From Leucobacter sp. wl10 (GTDB lineage Bacteria > Actinomycetota > Actinomycetes > Actinomycetales > Microbacteriaceae), in the NCBI RefSeq assembly GCF_003569785.1, contig NZ_KZ983987.1:1-64000 (forward strand): a stretch of DNA of 64,000 nt. The letters run 5' to 3'. Both the position numbers and the translations under genes were made by a program. Positions 24,985-33,840 of this stretch are shown here, in pieces. Position 1 is the first letter of the stretch; each line of letters begins with the position of its first letter. Below the pieces are notes generated by a model. It did not search any database and had not been told where the DNA came from. It saw nothing but the letters and a program-made list of their open reading frames with translations.

Positions 24985-26078
24985 GCGCTCGGCGTCTCCT
25001 TCCGCTCCATGAGCAGGTGCGCTTTCATGAGCTCACCGGGGTTGGTCTGGGCTGCGAGCAGCGACAGTTCTCCGCAGAGCACGGTGGCGGCCATGAGCGC
25101 GGCCAGGCGCCGGGCGTTCGCGCCGGGCTCGCGCTCCTCGCGGCACCCGAGCCGCTCGAGGTTGGCGTTCACGTGCGCGAGGTGCTTGCCGTTTCCGACC
25201 GTGCCGACGATGAGGTGCGGCAGCGTGCACGAGAAGTACAGGCCCTTCTCGCGCTCCTCCGCGTAGGTGATGCCCTGGGAGCCCTCGACGATGTTGGCCG
25301 CGTCCTGGCCCGTGGCGAGGTAGAAGGCCAGCAGCATGTTGGCGTAGTGGGCGTTGGCCGAGCGGATCGCGCCGGCGATCGTGCTGCCGACGAGGTTCTT
25401 GCGGGTCGAGAGGTCGGCGACGCGGCGGGCGGTGCTGCGCAGGCGGCGCTCGACCACCTCGTGGGGGAGCAGGATCTCGGCGACCACGTTGCGGCCGCGA
25501 CCCAGGATGCCGTTGACCGCGGTGGCCTTCTTGTCCGAGCAGAAGTTGCCCGAGATGGAGCCGTAGTCGAGCCCGAGCCCCCACGACAGCACGCGCTGCA
25601 TGAGCGCGTCGGACGCGTTCGTGACCATGTTGTGCCCGGAGGCGTCGCCGGTGAGGAAGGCGAAGCGCACGAAGAGCAGGTTGCCGACGACCTCGGTGTG
25701 CGCTTCCAGCAGTTGCGCGTGGCGGCTGCCCGCCGAGACGACCTCTTGCAGCTCCGGCAGGCGACTCCGCACGGTGCGGGCGGCGGCCTCCGCGTCGACC
25801 GCGCCGTCGGCGACGAAGATGACCGAGCGGCTCATGCGCTCGCCGACGACGACCGTGCGGATGCCGCCGGGGATCTCGCGGGAGATGCTCGCGCCGCGGC
25901 CGACGGAGGGCCACAGCGGGGTCTCGTAGGTCGCGAGCGGCACGGCGATCTCGGCGTGCGGGACCGCCGCCGGATCGGAGTCCGACGCGCTCGCCTCGGC
26001 GATGGCGTCGCCGCTGACGCGCAGCGGCCCGACCCAGCGGGTCGGTATCTCGGTGACGAGGGTCTCGGAGTCGTTCAC
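24981..26078 (-). CDS. mvaA: Hydroxymethylglutaryl-CoA reductase
   Basis: This 365-residue enzyme reduces HMG-CoA to mevalonate with NAD(P)H. Marks of the class I-like catalytic domain are RMSRSVIF, the Glu-bearing LLEAHTEVVGN, the HNMVTNAS cofactor loop (after TGDASG), the Lys of FCSDKKATAVNGILGRGRNVVAE, and a C-terminal MKAHLLMER with the catalytic His. There is no membrane anchor, so it is cytosolic. It lies 73 bases behind fni and overlaps mvaS by four bases. Together they supply mevalonate to the kinases encoded upstream in the same operon. Confidence 0.95.
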   Translation of the reverse strand: MNDSETLVTEIPTRWVGPLRVSGDAIAEASASDSDPAAVPHAEIAVPLATYETPLWPSVGRGASISREIPGGIRTVVVGERMSRSVIFVADGAVDAEAAARTVRSRLPELQEVVSAGSRHAQLLEAHTEVVGNLLFVRFAFLTGDASGHNMVTNASDALMQRVLSWGLGLDYGSISGNFCSDKKATAVNGILGRGRNVVAEILLPHEVVERRLRSTARRVADLSTRKNLVGSTIAGAIRSANAHYANMLLAFYLATGQDAANIVEGSQGITYAEEREKGLYFSCTLPHLIVGTVGNGKHLAHVNANLERLGCREEREPGANARRLAALMAATVLCGELSLLAAQTNPGELMKAHLLMERKETPSA

Positions 26079-26151
26079 GGCGTCTCTTCTCTGGAAGCGG
26101 GGTCTGCGGGGGCGGGGCGGATCACGGCTCGGTCGGCGCGATCCCGCCGTC

Positions 26152-27264
26152 TCAGGGGCCCGAGCGGGCGGCGAACGCGGCGGTGTCGATGCTGCGCAGG
26201 CGGCAGAACTCGCCCAGCCTGCCTCGCACGAGCAGGTCGGTCGAGGCGAGCTCCGCCGGGGTGGCGGCCCCGAGCAGCGCGAGGATCGCGGTGGTCTGCC
26301 CGATCCAGCGCTCGATCAGCGGCACGAGTGCTTCGGCCCCGCCCTGCAGCACGGCCTCGAGGAAGACCCCCGCTACGCCGACCGCGCGGGCGCCCGCGGC
26401 GAGCGCCTTCACCACGTCGAACGGGTTGCGCACGCCGCCGGAGGCGAGGAGCGCCGGCCCCCGTTCGGGGGCGTCGAGCAGGCACGCCATCGCCGACTGG
26501 CCGAAGCCGGAGAGCATCGAGAGGTCACCGCCGCTGCGCCGCGCCTCCTCGTCGTGGCGCGCGTTCTCGATGCGCAGGAAGTCGGTGCCGCCGGTGCCGC
26601 TCACGTCGGCGACGCGCGCCCCGAGCCCGGCGAGGCGCTCCAGCGTGCGGCGGCTGAGGCCGAACCCCACCTCCTTGACCACGACAGGCACGGGCGAGGC
26701 CGCGATGACGCGCTCGACCGAGCGCTCCCAGCTCGAGAAGTCGCGGGTGCCCTCCGGCATCGCCGTCTCCTGCACCGCGTTGAGGTGCAGCTGCAGTGCG
26801 TCCGCCTGCAGCAGCTCGACGGCCCGCACGGCGTCGTCGGCGCTGCGCCCCACGCCCAGGTTGGCCATCACGAAGCCCCGGGGGTTCTCCTCGCGGATCA
26901 CCGTGAAGCCGCGCGCCGCCTCGGGGAGGTCGAGCGCCACCGACACGGAGCCGCAGGCCATCGGCATGCCGGTCTCCCGCGCGGCGACGGCGAGTTCCCG
27001 ATTGATGCGGGTGGTCCACTCGGTGCCTCCGGTCATGCCGTTGGCGTAGAAGGGCGTGGCCCAGCGCCACTCGTCCACGCGCACGGCGACGTCGACGAGG
27101 TCGGCGTCCACGCCCGCGAGGGCGTGGTGGACGAACTCGACGTCGTCGAACTCGTTGTAGCCGGGAGCGTCGGCGCGCTGGTCCCGTGCGAGGCGCACGT
27201 GGTCGTCCTTGCGCGAGGCGCGGTCGCCGTTCACGGGCGCCTCGTTCTCCGGTGCCTCACTCAT
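26152..27264 (-). CDS. fni: Type 2 isopentenyl-diphosphate isomerase (FMN)
   Basis: This 370-residue enzyme interconverts IPP and DMAPP using FMN and NAD(P)H in a TIM barrel. Type 2 signatures are RKDDHVRLA near the N-terminus, NGMTGGTEWTTRINRELA, VVVKEVGFGLSRRTLERLA, VSGTGGTDFLRIENARH and the phosphate-binding SGGVRNPFDVVKALAAG. It is the fourth gene of the mevalonate operon; its start overlaps the phosphomevalonate kinase stop by eight bases, and a 73-base gap precedes the reductase gene. It completes the route from acetyl-CoA to both C5 isoprenoid units. Confidence 0.96.
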   Translation of the reverse strand: MSEAPENEAPVNGDRASRKDDHVRLARDQRADAPGYNEFDDVEFVHHALAGVDADLVDVAVRVDEWRWATPFYANGMTGGTEWTTRINRELAVAARETGMPMACGSVSVALDLPEAARGFTVIREENPRGFVMANLGVGRSADDAVRAVELLQADALQLHLNAVQETAMPEGTRDFSSWERSVERVIAASPVPVVVKEVGFGLSRRTLERLAGLGARVADVSGTGGTDFLRIENARHDEEARRSGGDLSMLSGFGQSAMACLLDAPERGPALLASGGVRNPFDVVKALAAGARAVGVAGVFLEAVLQGGAEALVPLIERWIGQTTAILALLGAATPAELASTDLLVRGRLGEFCRLRSIDTAAFAARSGP

Positions 27265-28387
27265 GGCCCCCTCCAGCTTCGCTCGTGCGCTCCGGTGCGC
27301 TGACGCCCCCGGCCGCGGGGTGCGCCGAGAGGGGAAGCGTCAGGATGCCGTGCGCCTCCCACTCCCGCAGGATACCGTTCGCGTCGAGATCGGCGGGAGC
27401 CAGCGCGATTCCGCAGTCGCCGCCGCCGGCGCCCGACGGCTTCGCCGCGGCTCCGTGCTGCTCGGCGATCTCGCAGAGGGTGCGCAGCCGGTCGGTCTCG
27501 ATCCGGATCCCGGCCGACTCGCCGAGCCCCTGCAGCAGCCGGCGGGCGCGCCGCACCGCAGCGAGCGCCGCGGGTCCGTCCCGGTGGAGGAGGGCCGCGG
27601 ACAGCCGGTCGACGCAGTCGCGACTGGCGTCGACGAAGGTGGCGCCCGGCCGCTCGGCGGGAGCCGTGCGCGCCGCGCCGCCGACGCCCGCGACGAGCCG
27701 CTCGGTGGAGGCGGGCGAGCCCGTCCAGCCCACGAGCAGCCGCAGCGCCTCGGGCCGGGGGAGCGGGGTCGCGCCGCAGCCCGACCACACGTCCGATTCC
27801 AGGGTCGCGGCGATGCCGTGCTCGGCGCGGTGGGCGCGCACCGCATCCCGATCCGGCGAGACGTAGCGGATCCAGCCGCCGAACGTGCTCGCCGCGAGGT
27901 CGCCGCCCGAGGCCCGGGGGGAGACCTCGACCGTCGCCAGCAGCGCGAGCCTGAAGCGCCGCTCGAGGTCGAGACCCAGACCGTAGAACTCGTCGAGCGC
28001 GGCCACGACCGCGGCGGTGACGGCGGCCGACGACCCGAGGCCGAACTTGCGGCCGTCGGCGTCGTCGAGCTCGCTGCCGATGTCGAGGTCGAAGTACCGC
28101 GGGGGCAGCCCGCGCTCGGCGCGCAACCGCTCGACGGTGGTGATGGCGGAGAAGACGTAGTCGAGCGGCTCGTGCTCGTGGACGATGCGTCCGCTGTCGC
28201 GATCCCGCACCCAGATCGCGGGGGCGCGCCCGTAAGCGCTCGAGCGCACCCGACCCTCGCCGCTCGCCTCCGTCAGACGCACGGAGAGGTAGCGGTCGAC
28301 GGCCACGAGCACGGCCGGCTCGCCGGGTTCGACCACCGCGTACTCGCCCGCCACGTAGAGCTTGCCGGGGGCCCGGGTCTCGATCAT
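27257..28387 (-). CDS. mvaK2: Phosphomevalonate kinase
   Basis: The product has 376 residues from the ATG at 28387. It is a GHMP kinase with an N-terminal APGKLYVAGEYAVVEPG, a phosphate-binding RKFGLGSSAAVTAAVV and a C-terminal AKPSGAGGGDCGIAL, all in the order of the phosphomevalonate kinase branch. It phosphorylates 5-phosphomevalonate to 5-diphosphomevalonate with ATP. The start overlaps the mvaD stop by four bases, and the end overlaps the fni start by eight. The position between decarboxylase and isomerase is common in bacterial mevalonate operons. Confidence 0.93.
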   Translation of the reverse strand: MIETRAPGKLYVAGEYAVVEPGEPAVLVAVDRYLSVRLTEASGEGRVRSSAYGRAPAIWVRDRDSGRIVHEHEPLDYVFSAITTVERLRAERGLPPRYFDLDIGSELDDADGRKFGLGSSAAVTAAVVAALDEFYGLGLDLERRFRLALLATVEVSPRASGGDLAASTFGGWIRYVSPDRDAVRAHRAEHGIAATLESDVWSGCGATPLPRPEALRLLVGWTGSPASTERLVAGVGGAARTAPAERPGATFVDASRDCVDRLSAALLHRDGPAALAAVRRARRLLQGLGESAGIRIETDRLRTLCEIAEQHGAAAKPSGAGGGDCGIALAPADLDANGILREWEAHGILTLPLSAHPAAGGVSAPERTSEAGGGHE

Positions 28388-29367
28388 GCGGCGGCCCCGC
28401 CGTCCGGGATCAGCTCGGCGCCGGAGCCCGGCCCCACCACCCGCACGCGGCCGAACTCGCGCAGGGCCGCTGCCACCCCGTCGGCGTCGGCGGGCCGCGC
28501 GATCACGCAGACGTTGGGGCCCGCGTCCGCCGTCGCGTAGGCCTCGACGCCGCGATCCCGCAGCCGGACGACCGCGTCGAACACGGCGATGCTCGTCGGC
28601 GACAGGTAGCGCACGGGCGGGTCGGCCGACTGGATCACCGCGTGCAGACGCAGCGCGTGCGACTCGGTGATGCGGCCGATGCGCGTGAAGTCGCCGTCGC
28701 GGCACGCCTCGAGCATGGCCTCGAGGCTCCGCTCGGTGCTCGACACCCACGCCCCGTAGAACGGGGACGTGAGCGCGGTGAGGCGCATCGCCTCGCGGCT
28801 CGAGACCGCCTTCTGGCGCTCGTCGACCGTCACGATCGCCATGCGCATGTCGGGTGCCTCGACGGGCTCCGCGAAGGAGGTCTCGTCGCCGTCCCCGGCG
28901 TGCCAGACCGCGACGCCGGGAACGATGGAGCGCGCGGCCGATCCCGAGCCGCGGCGCGCGAGGCGGCTGAGCGAAGCAGGGTCGGACGGGAGGCCGTAGG
29001 CGGCGGAGGCGGCGGTGGCGAGCGCCGCGAAACCCGACGCCGACGAGGCGAGCCCCGCCCCCGTCGGAGCCTCGTTGCGCGAGCGCACGATCGCCCGCGC
29101 GGCGGAACCGGCGCGCTCGCGCACGAGATCCAGGAAGCGGGCGACGCGGTTCAGCCGGTCCCCGCCCTGCTCCTCCCCGTTCAGCTCGAAGCGGTCGGCG
29201 GCGGCGCGCGCGTCGAGCGTCACCGCCGTGGTCGTGGCGAAGGCGTCGAGCGTCAGCGAGAGGCTGCCCGCGGCCGGGAGCATCAGCGACTCGTCCCGCT
29301 TGCCCCAGTACTTGACGAGGGCGATGTTGGGAAAGGCGCGGGCGGTGGCGGTACCGGTCGCGGTCAT
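28384..29367 (-). CDS. mvaD: Diphosphomevalonate decarboxylase
   Basis: The product has 327 residues from the ATG at 29367. It begins with the diagnostic FPNIALVKYWGKRDESLMLP (residues 12-31) and carries TGAGLASSASGFAALATA (GHMP phosphate loop) and a C-terminal AYATADAGPNVCVIA with the catalytic Asp. The enzyme turns diphosphomevalonate into IPP with ATP-dependent loss of CO2. Its ATG overlaps the mevalonate kinase stop by four bases, and its stop overlaps the phosphomevalonate kinase start by four. Confidence 0.95.
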   Translation of the reverse strand: MTATGTATARAFPNIALVKYWGKRDESLMLPAAGSLSLTLDAFATTTAVTLDARAAADRFELNGEEQGGDRLNRVARFLDLVRERAGSAARAIVRSRNEAPTGAGLASSASGFAALATAASAAYGLPSDPASLSRLARRGSGSAARSIVPGVAVWHAGDGDETSFAEPVEAPDMRMAIVTVDERQKAVSSREAMRLTALTSPFYGAWVSSTERSLEAMLEACRDGDFTRIGRITESHALRLHAVIQSADPPVRYLSPTSIAVFDAVVRLRDRGVEAYATADAGPNVCVIARPADADGVAAALREFGRVRVVGPGSGAELIPDGGAAA

Positions 29368-30353
29368 GCGGCGGCCACCGTGGTGGTCCAGGTGCGGGGC
29401 GCGCCCGCGGCGCGCAGCGCGAGCGCGATGTGCTCGGCCTCGTCCTCCGAATCGGCCAGCGCGAGCACGCATCCGCCGAGCCCGCCGCCCGTGAGCTTGG
29501 CGCCGTGGGCGCCGGCTGCGTGCGCGGCGTCGACCAGCGCGTCGAGCTTCACCGTGCTCACGCCCAGGCGCCCGAGCAGCTCATGCGCCTCGAGCATGCG
29601 CGCGCCCAGCGCGCTCCGATCGCCGAGTTCGAGGTCGAGCAGCGACCCCTCGGCGAGGTCGGAGAGCTGGGAGATGGCGCGATCCATGCCCGCCGGATCG
29701 GCGGTGCGGCGCTCGCGCACGCGGGCGACGGCCTCCGCCGTGGAGCCGGGCGCGCCCGAGTCTGCGAGCACGAAGGTGAGCGGGGCGCCCACACCCGTCG
29801 TCGAGACTCGGCCGCGGTGGAAGCGAATCGGTCCCGCGGCGGCCACGGCCCGCGCGTCGATGCCGCTCGGGTTGCCGTGCGCGACCCGCTCGGCGCGCTG
29901 CACGATCTCGTGGAACTCCTCGGGGCCGAGCTCGACGCCGGCGAGGTCGGCCGCCGCCCGAGCCACCGCGGCGGCGACGGCCGCGCTCGAGCCGAGACCG
30001 CGGCCGTGGGGAATGGCGCTGCGGACGCGCAGCTGCACATGCTCGCCCGCCGATCCGACGCTCGCGAGCGCCGCCCGCACCGCCGTGATGACGGGGCGCA
30101 GCAGCTCCGGCGCCGTCGACGCGGTGCCGGCGAAGAGCTCGCTCTCGATGCGCAGCTCGGCCCGGGGCGTCGGGCGGATGGCCGTCTCCACCTCGAGCTG
30201 GTGCAGGGGCACCGCGATGGCGGGCGCGCCGTAGACGACCGCGTGCTCCCCGAAGAGGATCGCCTTCGCGTGCGCCGTGCCGACGCCGACGCGCCGGTCG
30301 CCCGGGGCGTCCGCCGCTGACGGGTGGGGACGCATCGGAATGGGGAGGTTCAT
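29364..30353 (-). CDS. mvaK1: Mevalonate kinase
   Basis: The product has 329 residues from the ATG at 30353; ATG 30335 is an alternative, while the open frame further upstream is not supported. GHMP kinase landmarks are AHAKAILFGEHAVVYGAPAI (28-47), PHGRGLGSSAAVAAAVA (phosphate loop, GLGSS at 119-123), GNPSGIDA and KLTGGGLGGCVLAL near the C-terminus. It phosphorylates mevalonate with ATP, the first of three phospho-steps. It is the first gene of the operon; a 12-bp hairpin lies about 50 bases upstream in the probable leader. Confidence 0.94.
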   Translation of the reverse strand: MNLPIPMRPHPSAADAPGDRRVGVGTAHAKAILFGEHAVVYGAPAIAVPLHQLEVETAIRPTPRAELRIESELFAGTASTAPELLRPVITAVRAALASVGSAGEHVQLRVRSAIPHGRGLGSSAAVAAAVARAAADLAGVELGPEEFHEIVQRAERVAHGNPSGIDARAVAAAGPIRFHRGRVSTTGVGAPLTFVLADSGAPGSTAEAVARVRERRTADPAGMDRAISQLSDLAEGSLLDLELGDRSALGARMLEAHELLGRLGVSTVKLDALVDAAHAAGAHGAKLTGGGLGGCVLALADSEDEAEHIALALRAAGAPRTWTTTVAAA

Positions 30354-30405
30354 GCGGGTCCGTTTCGATCGACCTCCGCCACCGGGCGCGGCGGCGGACA
30401 TGCAA

Positions 30406-30435
30406 GAAGAGGGACGGACATCGCCGTCCCTCTTC
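30406..30435 (-). promoter_or_regulatory. 12-bp hairpin in the probable leader of the mevalonate operon
   Basis: GAAGAGGGACGG (30406-30417) and CCGTCCCTCTTC (30424-30435) form a perfect 12-bp stem with a 6-base loop. It lies between the divergent mevalonate and osmoprotectant operons, 53 bases upstream of the mevalonate kinase start. No T-run follows on the minus strand, so a simple intrinsic terminator is unlikely. A protein-binding site or a leader RNA structure is possible. Confidence 0.5.
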
Positions 30436-30598
30436 CGCCAGTTCAAATGTCTAGTTTACGCCAGGGCCCATCCCGGTGCCACATGTTCGCGATACACCAT
30501 GCCGCGCGCGGGCGACAACCCCTTCCGGGTCCGGCTGCGGGCAGGGCTAGGGTGGTATCGACGGCCGCTGCCAGATCGACCGCAGGGGAGGTGCCGCC

Positions 30599-31408
30599 GT
30601 GATCGAGTTCGACCGCGTGTCGAAGGTGTACCCCGGGAGCGTGAGCGCGGTGGAGGAGTTCTCCTGCGTCGTGCCGTCCCACCGCACGGTCGTGCTGGTG
30701 GGATCGTCCGGATCGGGCAAGACGACGCTGCTGCGGATGGTGAACCGCATGGTCGACCCCACTTCGGGCCGCGTGCTCATCGACGAGCAGGACGTGCGGG
30801 AGCGCGACCCCGTCGAGCTGCGCCGGTCGATCGGGTACGTCATGCAGCACGGCGGCCTCCTCCCGCACCGCACCGTGATCGACAACGTCGCCACCGTGCC
30901 GGTGCTCTCGGGCGCCTCTCGGCGGTCGGCCCGCGCGGCGGCGGCCGGCCTGCTCGAACGCGTGGGGCTCGATCCCGCGCTCGGCGAGCGGTATCCGCGT
31001 CAGCTCTCGGGCGGGCAGCAGCAGCGCGTGGGGGTGGCCCGCGCGCTCGCCGCCGACCCCAACATCCTGCTCATGGACGAGCCCTTCGGCGCCGTCGATC
31101 CGATCGTGCGGCGCGAGCTGCAGCGCGAGCTGCTGCAGCTGCAGTCGGACCTCGGCAAGACCATCGTGTTCGTCACGCACGACGTCGAGGAGGCGTTTCT
31201 GCTGGGCGACGAGGTCGTGGTGCTCGAGAGCGGGGGCAGCGTGGCGCAGCGGGGCGCCCCCGCCGAGATCCTCGCGGCCCCGGCGAGCGACTTCGTGCGC
31301 GAGTTCGTGGGGACCGATCGCGCGGAGCGCCGGCTGCGTGCGATCGAGCTGGACGGCCGGCGGGTCGCGCTCGACGGGGAGGGCCGGCCGGTGGGAGTGC
31401 TGGACTGA
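30599..31408 (+). CDS. OpuC-type osmoprotectant ABC transporter ATP-binding protein
   Basis: The product has 269 residues from GTG 30599, preceded by AGGGGAGG. Walker A is GSSGSGKT (35-42), the signature is LSGGQQQRVGVARAL, and Walker B is ILLMDEPFGAVDP, with the switch His in FVTHDVEEA. The sequence resembles OpuCA/ProV-type ATPases of quaternary-amine uptake but lacks the two long C-terminal CBS domains; only about 35 residues follow the ATPase core. It starts a four-gene operon with two permeases and a choline/betaine-type binding lipoprotein. The complex should energise import of glycine betaine, carnitine or similar compatible solutes. Confidence 0.9.
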   Translation: MIEFDRVSKVYPGSVSAVEEFSCVVPSHRTVVLVGSSGSGKTTLLRMVNRMVDPTSGRVLIDEQDVRERDPVELRRSIGYVMQHGGLLPHRTVIDNVATVPVLSGASRRSARAAAAGLLERVGLDPALGERYPRQLSGGQQQRVGVARALAADPNILLMDEPFGAVDPIVRRELQRELLQLQSDLGKTIVFVTHDVEEAFLLGDEVVVLESGGSVAQRGAPAEILAAPASDFVREFVGTDRAERRLRAIELDGRRVALDGEGRPVGVLD

Positions 31409-32109
31409 TGCGCTGGTTGTTCGCGAACTGGGACACGGTGGCGGGCCTCGCCGTCGACCACCTCCTGCTGAGCGTGCCGGCGATCCTCGTCAGCGTGCTC
31501 GTCGCCGTACCCGTGGGGCGTCTCGCGTTCCGCAGGCCCCGGATCGGCGGCCCGCTGCTCTCCATCGCCACGCTCGCCTACGCGATCCCGGCGCTGCCGC
31601 TGCTCATCATAATCCCCGCGGTTCTCGGCACCTCGCTGCGCTCCTGGCAGACGATGGTCGCCGCGCTCGCCGTCTACGGCGTCGCGCTGCTCGTGCGCAC
31701 CGCCTGCGACGCGTTCGCGGCTGTGGACCCGCGGGTGCGCGACGCCGCCGTCGCGACCGGGTACTCGCCGCGGGGCCTCTTCTGGCGGGTCGACCTGCCG
31801 CTCGCGGTGCCCGTGCTCGTCTCCGGCGTGCGAGTGGTGACGGTCTCGACCATCAGCCTCGTCACCCTCGGCGCGCTGATCGGCGTGCCGAGCCTGGGCA
31901 CGCTGCTGACGGATGGATTCCAGCGCGGCATCGCCGCCGAGGTGTGGACGGGGGTGCTCGCGACGGTCGTGCTGGCGCTGCTGCTCGACGCGGTGGTGCT
32001 CGGGATCGGCCGCGCACTCGTCCCCTGGAACCGCCGCTCGGGCGGGCGCCGAGCGGCGGCGAGGATGCGCGTCGACGCCGCGCGCATCCCGGACGAGGCG
32101 GCCTCGTGA
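31408..32109 (+). CDS. OpuCB/OpuCD-type permease 1
   Basis: This 233-residue membrane protein starts at the ATG that overlaps the ATPase stop by one base. Its five or so helices surround the EAA-type cytoplasmic loop, seen here as DAAVATGYSPRGLFWRVDLP, which contacts the ATPase. The following VPVLVSGVRVVTVSTISLVTL is typical of OpuC/ProW permeases. It forms the membrane channel together with the second permease encoded downstream. Confidence 0.9.
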   Translation: MRWLFANWDTVAGLAVDHLLLSVPAILVSVLVAVPVGRLAFRRPRIGGPLLSIATLAYAIPALPLLIIIPAVLGTSLRSWQTMVAALAVYGVALLVRTACDAFAAVDPRVRDAAVATGYSPRGLFWRVDLPLAVPVLVSGVRVVTVSTISLVTLGALIGVPSLGTLLTDGFQRGIAAEVWTGVLATVVLALLLDAVVLGIGRALVPWNRRSGGRRAAARMRVDAARIPDEAAS

Positions 32110-32888
32110 ACCTGTTCGGGGAGGCGCTGGCCTGGCTCGCCGACCAGTCGAACTGGTCGGGGCCCGGCAGCATCCCCCTCCGCACGCTGCAGCACCTCGG
32201 CGTGACGGCTCTGGCGCTGGCGATCGCCGCCGCGTTCGCGCTCCCAGCCGGCGTGCTCATCGGGCACACCCGCCGTGGCGCGGGCCTCGTCGGGGGACTC
32301 ACGGGAGCCGCGCGAGCGCTTCCCACGCTCGGCCTGCTGACGCTCTTCGGGCTCGCCCTCGGCATCGGTCTCTCCGCGCCCCTGCTCGCGCTTATCGTGC
32401 TCGCGATCCCGTCGCTCCTCGCGGGCGCCTACGCCGGCGTCCAGGCCGTCGACGCGTCCGTGCCCGCCGCTGCGAAGGCCATCGGCTTCACCCCCGCCCA
32501 GGTCATCCTGCGCGTCGAGCTGCCGCTCTCGCTGCCCGTCATGCTGGGCGGCGTGCGGGCCGCGACGCTCCAGGTCGTCTCGACCGCGACGCTCGCCGCC
32601 TACACGGCCGACCTCGGGCTCGGCCGGTACCTCTTCGCGGGCCTCAAATCGCGCGACTACGCCCAGATGCTCGGCGGCGCGCTGCTCGTGGTGGCGGTGA
32701 CGCTGCTGCTCGAGCTGCTGCTCGCGGCCTGCCAGCGCTCGGCGACGGCGCGCTTCGCCCGGCCGGGAGGCGGGGCGCGCGCATCCCGGTCTCCGCGTCC
32801 CCGCTTCGCCCCGTCGCGCACCGGCGCCCCCGATGCCGCCCGATCCCGATCCGCCAGACTATTGACCACCGACCGAGAGGAACCCTGA
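32106..32888 (+). CDS. OpuCB/OpuCD-type permease 2
   Basis: The product has 260 residues from GTG 32106, which overlaps the previous stop by four bases. The EAA loop reads AAAKAIGFTPAQVILRVELP, followed by GGVRAATLQVVSTATLAAYT, matching OpuC-type permeases. The first roughly 210 residues are the permease; the last 40 are a low-complexity Arg/Ser/Pro tail that probably lies in the cytoplasm. Two distinct permeases next to one ATPase and one binding protein is the normal OpuC layout. Confidence 0.9.
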   Translation: MNLFGEALAWLADQSNWSGPGSIPLRTLQHLGVTALALAIAAAFALPAGVLIGHTRRGAGLVGGLTGAARALPTLGLLTLFGLALGIGLSAPLLALIVLAIPSLLAGAYAGVQAVDASVPAAAKAIGFTPAQVILRVELPLSLPVMLGGVRAATLQVVSTATLAAYTADLGLGRYLFAGLKSRDYAQMLGGALLVVAVTLLLELLLAACQRSATARFARPGGGARASRSPRPRFAPSRTGAPDAARSRSARLLTTDREEP

Positions 32889-32890
32889 TC

Positions 32891-33835
32891 ATGCTCCGCC
32901 GCCCCGCCCCCGCCCCCGCCCTCCGCAGGGGCGCGCTCGCCGTCGGTGCGCTCGCGCTCGCCGCGGCGCTGCTCGCCGGCTGCTCGAGCGGCGACCCGCT
33001 CGCCGATTCCGGGACCCCGAAGAAGGGTTCCGGCGACGCCATCGTCGTCGGCTCGCAGGACTACTACTCGAACGAGATCATCGCCGAGATCTACGCCCAG
33101 GCACTCGAGGCCGGGGACTACAAGGTCGACCGCCAGTTCCGCATCGGGCAGCGGGAGGTGTACCTGCCCGAGATCGAAGCGGGATCCATCGACCTGTTCC
33201 CCGAGTACACCGGCAACCTGCTGCAGTACTTCGTGCCGGACGCGAAGGAGCGGCTCTCCGACGACGTCTACGCGGCGCTGCAGAAGGCGATGCCCGACGG
33301 CCTGCGCGTGCTCGACCAGGCGCCGGCGACCGACCAGGACACCTACGTGGTCACGAAGAAGTTCGCCGACGAGTGGAAGCTGAAGACGGTCGAAGACCTG
33401 AAGAACGTCACCGTGCCGCTCACGTTCGGCTCGAACTCCGAGGCGGAGTCGCGCCCCTACGGCCCCGCGGGCCTCGCCGAGACGTACGGCATCGAGGGCG
33501 TGAAGTTCACCCCGATTGAGGACAGCGGCGGTCCGCTCACAGTGAAGGCGCTGCAGGACGGCTCGATCCAGTTCGCCAACATCTACTCGGCCGATCCCTC
33601 GCTCGCGGCCAACGACCTCGTGGCGCTCGAGGACACGAAGGGCATCTTCCTCGCCTCCAACGTCGTGCCGGTCGCGAGCGACCGCGTCGATGACGGCGCT
33701 GCGAAGATCATCGACGGAGTGAGCGCCGCCCTGAGCACGGAGGACCTCGTCGCTCTGAACACCCGCAGCGTGGCTGACGAGCTGGCCGCCGACCGCATCG
33801 CGGGCGACTGGCTCGCCGAGAAGGGGCTGGTCTGA
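32891..33835 (+). CDS. OpuCC-type substrate-binding lipoprotein
   Basis: The product has 314 residues. A signal peptide with the lipobox LLAGCSSG predicts lipid attachment to the outer face of the membrane. The OpuAC/GbuC-like domain shows SQDYYSNEIIAEIYAQALEA and the ligand-region PEIEAGSIDLFPEYTGNLLQ, characteristic of quaternary-ammonium binding proteins. It starts two bases after the second permease and six bases before mycothione reductase. It delivers glycine betaine or similar solutes to the transporter; the exact ligand cannot be read from sequence. Confidence 0.92.
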   Translation: MLRRPAPAPALRRGALAVGALALAAALLAGCSSGDPLADSGTPKKGSGDAIVVGSQDYYSNEIIAEIYAQALEAGDYKVDRQFRIGQREVYLPEIEAGSIDLFPEYTGNLLQYFVPDAKERLSDDVYAALQKAMPDGLRVLDQAPATDQDTYVVTKKFADEWKLKTVEDLKNVTVPLTFGSNSEAESRPYGPAGLAETYGIEGVKFTPIEDSGGPLTVKALQDGSIQFANIYSADPSLAANDLVALEDTKGIFLASNVVPVASDRVDDGAAKIIDGVSAALSTEDLVALNTRSVADELAADRIAGDWLAEKGLV

Positions 33836-33840
33836 GAGAG

